A stretch of 24,411 nucleotides of DNA from a virus, in the IMG/VR virus record IMGVR_UViG_3300017964_000075, positions 1 through 24,411 of that record; one strand, 5' to 3'. Below, one piece after another: positions 13,764-22,231 of this stretch (its first letter is position 1; every line of letters starts with the position of its first letter). Under the pieces are notes generated by a model. That model saw nothing but the letters and a program-made list of their open reading frames with translations, searched no databases and had not been told where the DNA came from. Made by a program: the position numbers and the translations under genes.

Positions 13764-14012
13764 ATGGGAAAGCTTTTTGATGAGATACAGGAGTCTAACG
13801 TCGTGAAAGGAAGCAAGTCACGAATAGTAGAAATCCTAGATCATCTCGATAAGACAGACAGAAAAGATCTTATTGAGGCGCTAAATGATCATAGCATACC
13901 GGCATCAAACATTTCAAGAGCAATGGCAAAACGCGGGCACAAACTTGCTGTGCACGTCATTACCCGCTATCGACGCGGAGAATTGGTGACAAAGATCGAT
14001 GAGTCTCTCTGA
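13764..14012 (+). CDS. Small probable DNA-binding protein (82 aa)
   Basis: 82 aa, helical and basic. The segment DLIEALNDHSIPASNISRAMAKRGH, followed by LAVHVITRYRRGEL, has the look of a helix-turn-helix, of the kind seen in small phage proteins that check sequence by a spacing-type rule (SIPASNISRAM as recognition helix). GAGGTA 4-5 bases before the ATG gives a good ribosome binding site. Its 3' end overlaps the phosphoesterase gene by 14 bp, indicating coupled expression. It is the first gene after the divergent control region, so it could bind the inverted repeats there. A terminase small subunit is another possibility, but no large subunit is nearby. Confidence 0.65.
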   Translation: MGKLFDEIQESNVVKGSKSRIVEILDHLDKTDRKDLIEALNDHSIPASNISRAMAKRGHKLAVHVITRYRRGELVTKIDESL

Positions 14013-15015
14013 CGATATCAACGCCGAAGACGAAATTATCGAGCTTCGAAAAGCTCTGAAAAGAGCGCAGCAAGCCGAGTACAAGGCAAAGCGAAAGAGC
14101 GAAGAGATCGTCGAGGCCGTGTACAGAGCCGCGAAGGACTCTGCAACTGCTGTAGGCCGCGGGTCTAAGTACGCTGTAAGCGCGCCACCAAAGGATAGTA
14201 GAAAGTCTCGAGCAGAGGTTGCACTTGTGCACGCGACAGACTGGCAAAACGGTAAGAAGACAGTGAGCTACGGAATGGCGACGTGCGCTCAAAGAATGGA
14301 GCAGTTCGCAGAAAAGGTCCTCGAGCTCACGACTCTACAAAGAACTCATCACCCAGTGAAGGAATGTGTTCTTATGTTTGGCGGCGACATGGTCGAAGGC
14401 ATCACGATCTTCCCGGGCCAGGCCTGGGAGGTTGAAGCGCATCTTTTTGAGCAACTCTTCGAAACAGTTGCAATTGAAGAATCATTAGTAAGAACTTTAG
14501 CGGGTTTCTTTGAGAAGGTTCACGTTGTCTGCGAATACGGAAACCACGGGCGTCTAGGCCGCCGCGGCGAGCTGCCGGCCGGCGACAATATTGACGCTAT
14601 GACGTATCGGATCGCCCAAGACAGAACTAAGGATCTGAAAAATGTGACATGGCAGATGTCTGGTGACTGGTTTCAGATCGTCGAGATTGGTAACTATCGC
14701 GCGCTTCTAGTGCATGGCGACGAGATCAAATCATTCGGTGGCAATACACCAGCCTTCGGTATTCTGAGAAAGGCCAACGCGTGGGCAACTGGCGTCATCG
14801 ACGAATTCCAAGATGTCTACATGGGCCACTGGCATACTCCAATGTCGTTGACAATGTCAAATGGTGGACGGGTATTCGTGTCAGGTTCACCAGAATCTCA
14901 CAACGAGTACGCCAGAGAATTTGTCGCAGCAGTTGGAAAGCCGTCTCAGCGGCTTCATTTTGTTGACCCAGACAAGGCTAGGGTTACCGCAGAATACGTT
15001 GTGTGGCTTGATTGA
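13999..15015 (+). CDS. Calcineurin-like metallophosphoesterase
   Basis: 338 aa. The N-terminal 10-45 is a charged coiled-coil (ELRKALKRAQQAEYKAKRK). The core has all the metal-site motifs of the superfamily: H78-D81 (HATDWQ), GGD 128-130, GNH 181-183 (then GRLGR), H239 (VHGDE) and GHWH 276-279. Such enzymes use two metals to cut phosphoesters, and phage members may act as nucleases or phosphatases. The substrate cannot be told from sequence, and no SbcC-like partner is in the window. It starts at an ATG inside the end of the small DNA-binding gene and lies directly before the tail module, separated by about 75 bp. Confidence 0.88.
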   Translation: MSLSDDINAEDEIIELRKALKRAQQAEYKAKRKSEEIVEAVYRAAKDSATAVGRGSKYAVSAPPKDSRKSRAEVALVHATDWQNGKKTVSYGMATCAQRMEQFAEKVLELTTLQRTHHPVKECVLMFGGDMVEGITIFPGQAWEVEAHLFEQLFETVAIEESLVRTLAGFFEKVHVVCEYGNHGRLGRRGELPAGDNIDAMTYRIAQDRTKDLKNVTWQMSGDWFQIVEIGNYRALLVHGDEIKSFGGNTPAFGILRKANAWATGVIDEFQDVYMGHWHTPMSLTMSNGGRVFVSGSPESHNEYAREFVAAVGKPSQRLHFVDPDKARVTAEYVVWLD

Positions 15016-15089
15016 TAAGCAGTTTTTCTTTCTCGCAGCTTGACGCCTTTGATAGGATATCTAAGGACACCTAGACCTGGAGAAACGAT

Positions 15090-15833
15090 GTGGCCTGGCC
15101 AGCAGACGTACTTACTAGAACTGTCACAGGCACGTATCTAACTGGTGTCGGGTCTGCGGCACGCGGGCGCGTGACATTCACGCCGACGACACGAGTTGTC
15201 GATATTGAAGATTCTATAGTTATAGAAGACTCTCTAACTGCCGTACTAAACTCAAATGGCTCCTTTAGCATAGATCTTCCGACCACAGACAATGATGCAT
15301 TAGTACCTAGCAACTGGACTTACGAAGTTCAGGTTCGTCTTTTTGGTGTAAAGCCAAGAAAATTCTATGCGTATCTGCCATATGGCGACGGATCTTCTGT
15401 TGATCTAAACACAGATATAAGTGGCGACGAAGGTTACACTCCAGGTGGATCAAGTTCTACTTCAGGTCTTAGAGGCCCGGTGGGGCCAAGAGGCCCAGGG
15501 ATAGTCACGGGCTCTGGCGCTCCATCAAATCTTGTAGGTTTCGACGACGATATCTACATTGACACAACTACGGGAGATCTGTACGGCCCTAAGGCGGACG
15601 GATCTTGGCCCCCTACGCCGCTGTACAGTCCCGGGGATACGAGAAGGCACATTCATTCGCAGATATCTCCATCTTCTACTTGGACAATTACACACGATCT
15701 TAGCGGCTACCCTGCTGTAAGTGTAGTGGACACTGCCGGCACACTCGTTTATGGCGAAATAAGTTATAGTAGTACTACAGAAGTGGTCGTTTCTTTTAGC
15801 GCACCATTTGCCGGTTACGCGTACCTCACATAG
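15090..15833 (+). CDS. Tail fibre/minor tail protein with collagen-like segment
   Basis: 247 aa. The start GTG at 15090 has GGAGA about 8 bases upstream; the overlapping ATG at 15088 is in another frame and reads nowhere. N-terminal part (1-110) is a beta-rich domain (TVTGTYLTGVGSAARGRVTF). A short collagen-like stretch, GLRGPVGPRGPG (127-137), links it to a C-terminal domain with STWTITHDLSGYPAVSVVD (196-214) ending AGYAYLT, a pattern seen at the tips of phage tail proteins. It heads the tail-fibre operon. A TTGACG at 15040-15045 upstream may be a -35 box, but no good -10 follows. Confidence 0.8.
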   Translation: MAWPADVLTRTVTGTYLTGVGSAARGRVTFTPTTRVVDIEDSIVIEDSLTAVLNSNGSFSIDLPTTDNDALVPSNWTYEVQVRLFGVKPRKFYAYLPYGDGSSVDLNTDISGDEGYTPGGSSSTSGLRGPVGPRGPGIVTGSGAPSNLVGFDDDIYIDTTTGDLYGPKADGSWPPTPLYSPGDTRRHIHSQISPSSTWTITHDLSGYPAVSVVDTAGTLVYGEISYSSTTEVVVSFSAPFAGYAYLT

Positions 15834-15849
15834 CCAATAGGAGCCTGGA

Positions 15850-17391
15850 ATGGCTAATCAATTCCTTACAAGTATTGACCTCAATCAGAATCAGATTATT
15901 GATGGTCGTTTTGAGGTTCTTGCTTCTGCGCCAGGCGCTGGTGTATCCTACGAGGGTAGAATCTACTACGATTCCACGCTAGACGCCCTTCGAGTCTACG
16001 CAGACGGCGCCTGGGTGTCGTTGATTCATAACGTATCTTCCACTACAACGCAGCTCAATGCTTCGACAAGTGGAAATACAATAGATCTCAGCCTAGACGC
16101 TTCTTCTTCAAATATTGCCGACTACTTAGTACTTCGCGACGGGTCAGGTAACTTTGCCGCCGGAACAATCACCGCGACGTTCAGCGGCAACCTCACTGGA
16201 AATGTCACCGGTCAAGTATCGGATATCAGCAATCACGATACCGGCGATCTTACTGAAGGATCCAATCTTTACTTTACAGACGCTAGAGTAATTGCCGCAA
16301 TTGCAGCAAACACTGGCGATCTTGACGTCAACAATCAGAAAATAACAAATCTTGCAACACCGACAAACGCGTCGGATGCTGCAACAAAAGGATACGTTGA
16401 CGGTGTAAGCCAGGGGCTAGACGTTAAGCAGTCTGTACGTGTAGCTACAACCGGCGCTCTTAGCATCACAACAGATCTCGAGGCTGGAGATTCTGTCGAC
16501 AACATTACTCTTGTCGCTGGCGACAGAGTTCTTGTTAAGAACCAGGCATCAGGCGCAGAAAACGGTATCTACGTTGTTCAGGCCTCAGGCGCTGCCGTCC
16601 GCGCAGATGACGCGAACTCAAACGATGACGTAACCGCTGGGATGTTCACCTTCGTTGAAGAAGGCGATACGTACGCTGACACCGGCTGGGTTCTTACAAC
16701 TAACGAGACAATCACTCTTGGGACTACCGCTCTTGCGTTTGCTCAATTCTCAGGAGCTGGCACATACACTGCTGGTCCTGGTCTTGATCTTACGGGCGGC
16801 GACTTCAGTGTCAACGTTGATGACTCGACTATCGAGATTGTCACTGACACGCTTCAAGTCAAGGCAGCCGGCATTGACGAGAGTCATCTCAACGCTTCAG
16901 TCGCCGGCGACGGTCTAACTGGCGGCGGCGGCTCGGCTCTTGCTGTTGGTGGAACGGCGAACAGAATCACTGTCACAGCTGATGCCGTAGACATTGCATC
17001 TACGTATGTTGGACAGTCGAGCATTACGACACTCGGAACTATTGCGACCGGTACCTGGGAGGCCACAGACGTTGCCGTTGCTCACGGCGGTACCGGAGCA
17101 AGTACTGCCGCAGATGCTCGCGACAATTTAGCTGACACCTCGACGAGCGGGCTAACAACAAGTACTCCAACTCTTGCCAGAATTTCTGCGCAGACAATTG
17201 GAGACGGTTCAAACGTTTCGTACACAGTCCAGCACAACTTCGGAACAAAAGACGTCGTAGTGCAAGTGTACGAGATTGCAAATGACCAAACAGTCTTTGC
17301 CGACGTTGATAGAAACTCAATCAACGACGTTGTTATTACATTTGCTTCAGCACCGGCTACTAACACGTACCGCGTAGTTGTAACTGGCTAA
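15850..17391 (+). CDS. Tail fibre protein (513 aa)
   Basis: 513 aa. Motifs typical of marine and environmental phage fibres are seen in order: an N-terminal adaptor MANQFLTSIDLNQNQIIDG (1-19), GRIYYDSTLDALRVYADGAW, GNLTGNVTGQVSDISN, TGDLTEGSNLYFTDARV, KITNLATPTNASDAATKGYVD, and AVAHGGTGAS. Its C-terminus (VSYTVQHNFGTKDVVVQVYEI ... TYRVVVTG) resembles a fibre-tip fold. It lacks the Gly-rich domains of the downstream adhesins. GGAG lies before the ATG. The receptor is unknown. Confidence 0.85.
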   Translation: MANQFLTSIDLNQNQIIDGRFEVLASAPGAGVSYEGRIYYDSTLDALRVYADGAWVSLIHNVSSTTTQLNASTSGNTIDLSLDASSSNIADYLVLRDGSGNFAAGTITATFSGNLTGNVTGQVSDISNHDTGDLTEGSNLYFTDARVIAAIAANTGDLDVNNQKITNLATPTNASDAATKGYVDGVSQGLDVKQSVRVATTGALSITTDLEAGDSVDNITLVAGDRVLVKNQASGAENGIYVVQASGAAVRADDANSNDDVTAGMFTFVEEGDTYADTGWVLTTNETITLGTTALAFAQFSGAGTYTAGPGLDLTGGDFSVNVDDSTIEIVTDTLQVKAAGIDESHLNASVAGDGLTGGGGSALAVGGTANRITVTADAVDIASTYVGQSSITTLGTIATGTWEATDVAVAHGGTGASTAADARDNLADTSTSGLTTSTPTLARISAQTIGDGSNVSYTVQHNFGTKDVVVQVYEIANDQTVFADVDRNSINDVVITFASAPATNTYRVVVTG

Positions 17392-17428
17392 CATATAAGG
17401 GTCGAGGCCCTTACGGAGGAACTGAGTC

Positions 17429-20400
17429 GTGGCTCAGAAATTTACCACCCCTATCACGATACGTGATTTATCTTCAGCGTCCTCCGACTCAATAGCGGTA
17501 TCTCTTAGTGGCGACACAAACGATCGTTTTAAGATCGAAGCCGGTGGTAGAATTGTCTGGGGCACTGGATCTTCTGCCGGAGATGTAAACCTCTACAGAG
17601 ACGCATCAAACGCTCTAAAGACTGACGACACGTTCGAAGCTGCGGCTGGCGTAATTACTCTTACTACAGCCGGAACTCCAACAGCGACAATTGCAGATGG
17701 CGCACTTGCTGTTGACACGACAAACGACATCCTGTACTTTAGATCTGGCAGCTCGTGGGTTCAGGTGTCAGGAACTGGCACAGACCACGGAACATTAGCA
17801 GGTCTTGGCGACGACGATCACACAATTTATTTGCTGGCTGACGGCACAAGGACAGCCACAGAATTAACAATTTCTGGCGATCTTACAGTAGACACTGACA
17901 CTCTCTACGTAGACAGCGCGAACAACCGTGTCGGTATTGGAACAACAACACCAACAGTCGCATTAGACGTAACTGGCAATGCGTTTATCTCACAAGACGC
18001 AGAAGTTGACGGTATACTAACTGCGAATCACATCCATGGCAATATCGCCGGCTCAGTCTATATACACGTCAAGAATACGTCGGGTTCGACTATAGCTGCT
18101 GGAACACCTGTCTATGCTACAGGTTCTGTTGGTGCATCCGGAGCAACTGAGGTTTCACCTTCGGATGCTTCAACGTCTTCAACAATGCCAGCACTTGGCA
18201 TCACACAAGTAGCCCTTGCAAACAACGCTGAAGGACATGCTACTGTTCTGGGTGTAGTTGGAGGCCTGAACACCAGCGCATACGCGGTGAATACCACACT
18301 GTACGTAGCGCCAGGCGGCGGACTAACATCCACACGTCCAACGTCTTCTTCCGATCTGGTTCAGGCGATTGCAAGAGTAGTCAGAACAGATTCTTCAACG
18401 GGTGAGCTACTTGTTCTTGGTGCAGGTAGAACAAACGACATCCCGAACGATATCACTTTGGGTACGGACACAATCGGCGACTATGTTGAGTCTCTTGTAG
18501 CCGGCACTGGAATAACTCTCAGCAACAACAGCGGCGAAGGCGCAACTCCAACCATAGAAATAGGTCAAGCCGTCGGCACGACTGATAGTGTCACATTTAG
18601 CGACGTCACTGTTAGCGGCAACCTTACTGTCAGCGGCAGCACCACGACAGTAGACACCGCTACTCTTTCTGTAGAAGATCCACTGATTATCTTAGCGAGC
18701 GGAAACAACACCGCTGACGTTGTAGACATCGGTTTTTATGGTCTCTACGACACAAGCGGATCACAAGATCTCTACGCCGGTCTTTTCCGAGACGCAACCG
18801 ACGGAAAGTTCAAACTATTTAAAGATTCACAGAGCGCGCCGACGAGTACAGTCGACACTGGAGCTTCCGGCTACTCCGTGGCAGATCTTGTAGCGAATGT
18901 TGAAGGAAATCTTACAGGAACCGCAGACTCTGCGAACACTCTTTCCACATCAAGAACTATCAGTCTATCTGGCGATGTCGTCGGGTCGGTGTCATTTGAC
19001 GGTTCGGCAAACGTTTCAATATCAACAACTATTCAGGCAGACTCCGTAGCCTTAGGTACTGACACCACAGGCGATTACGTGGAGTCGCTGGTTGCCGGGA
19101 CCGGAGTGTCGCTACTCAACAACACTGGAGAGGGCGCGACACCAACGATCTACATCGGTCAGGATGTTGGGACGGGTGCGAGTGTCACCTTCGGACATGT
19201 TTCCGCAGATCTAACTGGAAGCATCACTGGTGATGTTTACGCAAGCAACGGAACATCCAAAGTTTTAGACAACGGAACCAACGGCACTGACGCAACGTTT
19301 ATCGGTGCAGTAACCGGAACTGTATCGGACATTTCTAACCACGACCTCGGCGATCTCGGCGACGTTAACTTCACAATCGTCACCCCAGCACAAGGCGATG
19401 TCGTTTATTACGACGGCGCAGAATGGGTCAACTTCCCGTTGTCCATCGGGGATGTTGGTGGCGTCAACTTCACAACCAGTCCGACAACCGGCGACTTCCT
19501 AAAGTTCAATGGAACAGATTGGGTCCCGGACGCGATCGATCTCGGTACCGACACCACCGGTGACTACGTAGAAAGCCTTGTCGCGGGCACGGGTGTCACT
19601 CTTTCAAATAACACTGGCGAAGGTGCGACGCCAACTGTGGCAATTGGGCAGGCTGTTGCAGCTTCGGACGACGTCACGTTCAACACAGTCACTGGCACAA
19701 ATGGGGTAGTCACTCTCACTACAGCAGGCACTCCAACCGCGACAATTGCTGACGGCGCGATCGCAGTTGACACTACAAACGATCTTCTATACTTTAGATC
19801 TGGGTCGACCTGGCAGCAAGTTACCGGCGGCGGTGGCGCTTCTGTAACTGTCTCAGACGGAGCGCCATCGTCACCGTCTTCAGGCGATCTGTGGTACGAG
19901 TCCGACACCGGCTCCATGTTCGTCTACTACGACGACGGTGACACTCAGCAGTGGGTTGAGGTCGGTGGCTCAAGTGTTGTAGCGATGACAGTTTCAGACA
20001 CTCCACCGTCTACGCCAAGCAATGGCGACATGTGGTTTGAGTCTGACACCGGAAAAACGTATGTTTACTACACTGACGGAACGTCAAGTCAATGGGTCGA
20101 GGTTGGCGCCGCCGCGAGCGCGGCAGCGTACGTAGAAGTCTCAGACACAGCACCCTCTGCTCCTGATAACGGCACGCTGTGGTACGACTCCACTACTAGC
20201 GCTCTTCTCGTCTACTACAACGACGGAAGTTCAGCGCAATGGATCGAGGTCATTGGCGACAGCGTTGTTGCGATGACAACATCTGATACGGCGCCTAGCA
20301 GCCCCACGAACGGCGATCTTTGGTTTGAATCAGACACCGGCAGAACGTATCTCTACTACGACGACGGAACGTCGGGTCAGTGGGTCGAGGTTGGCGCCGC

Positions 20401-20725
20401 GGGTGGAGTTGCGTCGACCGTAGCAACATCGCAGCCAGCGACCGCGAATACTGGCGACATTTGGTACGACTCAGACGATGCCGAATTGTTTATCTACAAC
20501 GGATCAACGTGGGTGTCTGCTGGAGGCGGCGCGTCGGTTACCGTTAGCGACACTGACCCGGCTGGACCGTCCGAAGGCGACATGTGGTTTGAGTCTGACA
20601 CGGGTCGTCTTCTAGTGTATTATGATAGCTCTTGGGTCGAGGTTGGCGGCACTGGAAGCGTCAATCCAACGATTACCAGTAGCAGCACAGATGCTGCGAT
20701 TCTTTTGATGGAGATTGGACCGTAA
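17429..20725 (+). CDS. Large tail fibre protein with several internal repeat families (1098 aa)
   Basis: 1098 aa of repeated beta-rich modules. Three copies of LGTDTxGDYVESLVAGTG begin at nucleotides 18458, 19052 and 19541. Two copies of TLTTAGTPTATIADG lie near 17654 and 19709. A tandem array of six repeats of about 47 aa runs from 19844 to about 20660; the consensus contains SDTxPSSPxxGDxWFESDTG and a tail of YYDDG then QWVEV. The N-terminus (MAQKFTTPITIRDLSSAS) looks like an attachment domain. A GAGGAACTGA stretch gives the ribosome binding site. It is the largest gene in the window and probably forms the main fibre shaft. The next gene starts inside its stop (TAATG). Confidence 0.88.
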   Translation: MAQKFTTPITIRDLSSASSDSIAVSLSGDTNDRFKIEAGGRIVWGTGSSAGDVNLYRDASNALKTDDTFEAAAGVITLTTAGTPTATIADGALAVDTTNDILYFRSGSSWVQVSGTGTDHGTLAGLGDDDHTIYLLADGTRTATELTISGDLTVDTDTLYVDSANNRVGIGTTTPTVALDVTGNAFISQDAEVDGILTANHIHGNIAGSVYIHVKNTSGSTIAAGTPVYATGSVGASGATEVSPSDASTSSTMPALGITQVALANNAEGHATVLGVVGGLNTSAYAVNTTLYVAPGGGLTSTRPTSSSDLVQAIARVVRTDSSTGELLVLGAGRTNDIPNDITLGTDTIGDYVESLVAGTGITLSNNSGEGATPTIEIGQAVGTTDSVTFSDVTVSGNLTVSGSTTTVDTATLSVEDPLIILASGNNTADVVDIGFYGLYDTSGSQDLYAGLFRDATDGKFKLFKDSQSAPTSTVDTGASGYSVADLVANVEGNLTGTADSANTLSTSRTISLSGDVVGSVSFDGSANVSISTTIQADSVALGTDTTGDYVESLVAGTGVSLLNNTGEGATPTIYIGQDVGTGASVTFGHVSADLTGSITGDVYASNGTSKVLDNGTNGTDATFIGAVTGTVSDISNHDLGDLGDVNFTIVTPAQGDVVYYDGAEWVNFPLSIGDVGGVNFTTSPTTGDFLKFNGTDWVPDAIDLGTDTTGDYVESLVAGTGVTLSNNTGEGATPTVAIGQAVAASDDVTFNTVTGTNGVVTLTTAGTPTATIADGAIAVDTTNDLLYFRSGSTWQQVTGGGGASVTVSDGAPSSPSSGDLWYESDTGSMFVYYDDGDTQQWVEVGGSSVVAMTVSDTPPSTPSNGDMWFESDTGKTYVYYTDGTSSQWVEVGAAASAAAYVEVSDTAPSAPDNGTLWYDSTTSALLVYYNDGSSAQWIEVIGDSVVAMTTSDTAPSSPTNGDLWFESDTGRTYLYYDDGTSGQWVEVGAAGGVASTVATSQPATANTGDIWYDSDDAELFIYNGSTWVSAGGGASVTVSDTDPAGPSEGDMWFESDTGRLLVYYDSSWVEVGGTGSVNPTITSSSTDAAILLMEIGP
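19844..20660 (+). repeat. Six tandem copies of a ~47-aa fibre module
   Basis: Copies begin at about 19844, 19985, 20132, 20273, 20414 and 20537, so spacings are 141, 147, 141, 141 and 123 bp. Each holds a GDxWxxSDT-type turn and most end with QWVEV or WVEV. The fifth is the most diverged (SQPATANTGDIWYDSDDAELF). The array looks like old intragenic amplification, since the copies differ at many bases. Confidence 0.85.
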
Positions 20726-21057
20726 TGGCAGTAGGAGATCGCACCGAAGGTAGACTTATTGGTCCGTCAGCAGTAGGAACTTCTGACACCACTCTTGGTA
20801 CTGTCCCAGCAAGTCGCCTTTGGGTAGTTAAGCAAATCATGATCACGAACACAAATGGTGTTGACGCGTGGGTGACGATCGCTATTGGCTCCACTGGTAC
20901 AGCGAGTAACGCGATTTTCTATCAACTACCTGTTGCTGCTAACGATACTGTTATTTTCGACACTGCTTTAGTAATCACTGCCGCGGAAACTTTACGAGCT
21001 GTTGCTGATCGCACTGGTGTGAATATCACTGGTGTTGGCTGGGTGAAGGAAGTCTGA
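20725..21057 (+). CDS. Small phage structural protein (110 aa)
   Basis: 110 aa, beta-rich (LWVVKQIMITNTNGVDAWVTIAIG, then FDTALVITAAETLRAVADRTG). The pattern resembles small trimeric or capping phage structural proteins placed among tail genes, but no name can be given. ATG at 20725 overlaps the previous stop (TAATG), and its own stop overlaps the next start (TGATG). It sits between the main fibre and the Gly-rich adhesins, so a fibre joint or tip part is a reasonable guess. Confidence 0.68.
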   Translation: MAVGDRTEGRLIGPSAVGTSDTTLGTVPASRLWVVKQIMITNTNGVDAWVTIAIGSTGTASNAIFYQLPVAANDTVIFDTALVITAAETLRAVADRTGVNITGVGWVKEV

Positions 21058-21944
21058 TGGCTATTGACGCTGCTTTGGGGCGTCTTGGGATTAGGCCCGG
21101 GGTATGCACTAGTTCAACGCGCCCCGCGAACCCCTTTGAGGGTCAGGTTATTTACGAGACTGATACGAATAACATTCGTTTCTGGTCTGGTTCTGCGTGG
21201 GAAAGCAATAAGGGCGGGATCGTTTCTTCTTCTGCTCCTACTGGGGCGGCTGCTGGGGATATTTGGTATGACTCTGATGACGGTCGTGCCTATATTTATT
21301 ATGATGATGGTTCTTCTCAACAGTGGGTTGAGTTTGGTGCTCCTCCGTCTGGTTCTTCTATCACTCTGGCCTCTTACGCTGATTCAGCGGCCAGAGATGC
21401 CGCAATAACTTCTCCGACAGAAGCAGATTTGGTCTACCTACAAGACACAAACGCTATTCAGTTCTACGATGGATCGTCTTGGAAAGGTATCAGCAAGATG
21501 ACAAAAGTTGCAGCATTTACGAGTTCTGGTACTTGGACGGTGCCTGCTGGTGTGACGTATGCGGTCGCCCATATCCGTGGCGGAGGCGGCGGTACTACAA
21601 GCGGGACTACGGCGACGCAAGGTGACGGCGGCGACTCGTCGGTGGCGTTCGCCGGTGGCACCGTCACCGCCGAAGGCGGTGGTGGAATCCTCATCGTGGG
21701 CCAGAATACCTACTACGGACACGCTGCCGGACCGCCTAATAGTGGGCAAGGCGCAACAGGCACAGCCGGAGCCAACGCCTACTCATCCGGCGGCAAGGGC
21801 GCAGACGGTGCCTACATCGTGGCCGGTGACACCGTGACACCTGCCGCCAGCATCGCCGTGACTGTGGGTGCTGGTGGCACCGCAGGGACCGTCGGAGCCG
21901 CTGGTGGTTCTGGCTACGTGTGGATCGAATATCAGGAGTCGTGA
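21057..21944 (+). CDS. Gly-rich adhesin-like tail fibre protein (295 aa)
   Basis: 295 aa. The N-terminal module (residues 10-50) carries GVCTSSTRPANPFEGQVIYE, shared with two later genes. A single copy of the 47-aa fibre repeat follows (56-95, GDIWYDSDDGRAYIYYDDG). Then come an AARDAAITSPTEADLVYLQDT segment and a Gly-rich domain from about 150 (FTSSGTWTVPAGV, then GGGGG) to the end (GGSGYVWIEYQES). Known: Gly-rich polyglycine sandwiches form receptor-binding tips in some phages. Third codon positions are T-rich in the first 320 bases and mostly G/C in the last 360, so the gene looks mosaic. It overlaps its neighbours by one base on both sides. Confidence 0.84.
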   Translation: MAIDAALGRLGIRPGVCTSSTRPANPFEGQVIYETDTNNIRFWSGSAWESNKGGIVSSSAPTGAAAGDIWYDSDDGRAYIYYDDGSSQQWVEFGAPPSGSSITLASYADSAARDAAITSPTEADLVYLQDTNAIQFYDGSSWKGISKMTKVAAFTSSGTWTVPAGVTYAVAHIRGGGGGTTSGTTATQGDGGDSSVAFAGGTVTAEGGGGILIVGQNTYYGHAAGPPNSGQGATGTAGANAYSSGGKGADGAYIVAGDTVTPAASIAVTVGAGGTAGTVGAAGGSGYVWIEYQES

Positions 21945-22231
21945 TGAGTGAACGTGTCGTAGCCGTGCTAGACGGCAGCGTCGTCGCGAACGTGGTCGTT
22001 GTTGGTGCCGACTGGGTGGCCCCTGCCGATGGGTCGATGGTCGAGTACACGACCGGCTACCCGGCTGCTATCGGCTGGGAGTACGACGGCACAGGGTTCA
22101 TCCCACCTCAGCCGTACCCGTCGTGGGTGCTCACCGACTATGTGTGGGAAGCACCTGTCGCTTTGCCTGATGACGGCCAGTCGTATGTTTGGGATGAGAC
22201 GACGGTTAGTTGGCAGGTGGTGAGTAACTAA
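21944..22231 (+). CDS. Small tail-associated protein, assembly-chaperone-like (95 aa)
   Basis: 95 aa from the ATG at 21944, which overlaps the previous stop by one base (TGATG); a longer frame from 21920 has no reason to be used. Its pattern of Trp, Pro and acidic residues (GWEYDGTGFIPPQPYPSW, then WEAPVALPDDGQSYVWDE) matches small proteins found beside fibre genes in aquatic phages. These are thought to help fibre assembly. Third positions are G/C-rich like the preceding Gly-rich end, so both may have come as one cassette. A chaperone role is inferred from position. Confidence 0.72.
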   Translation: MSERVVAVLDGSVVANVVVVGADWVAPADGSMVEYTTGYPAAIGWEYDGTGFIPPQPYPSWVLTDYVWEAPVALPDDGQSYVWDETTVSWQVVSN

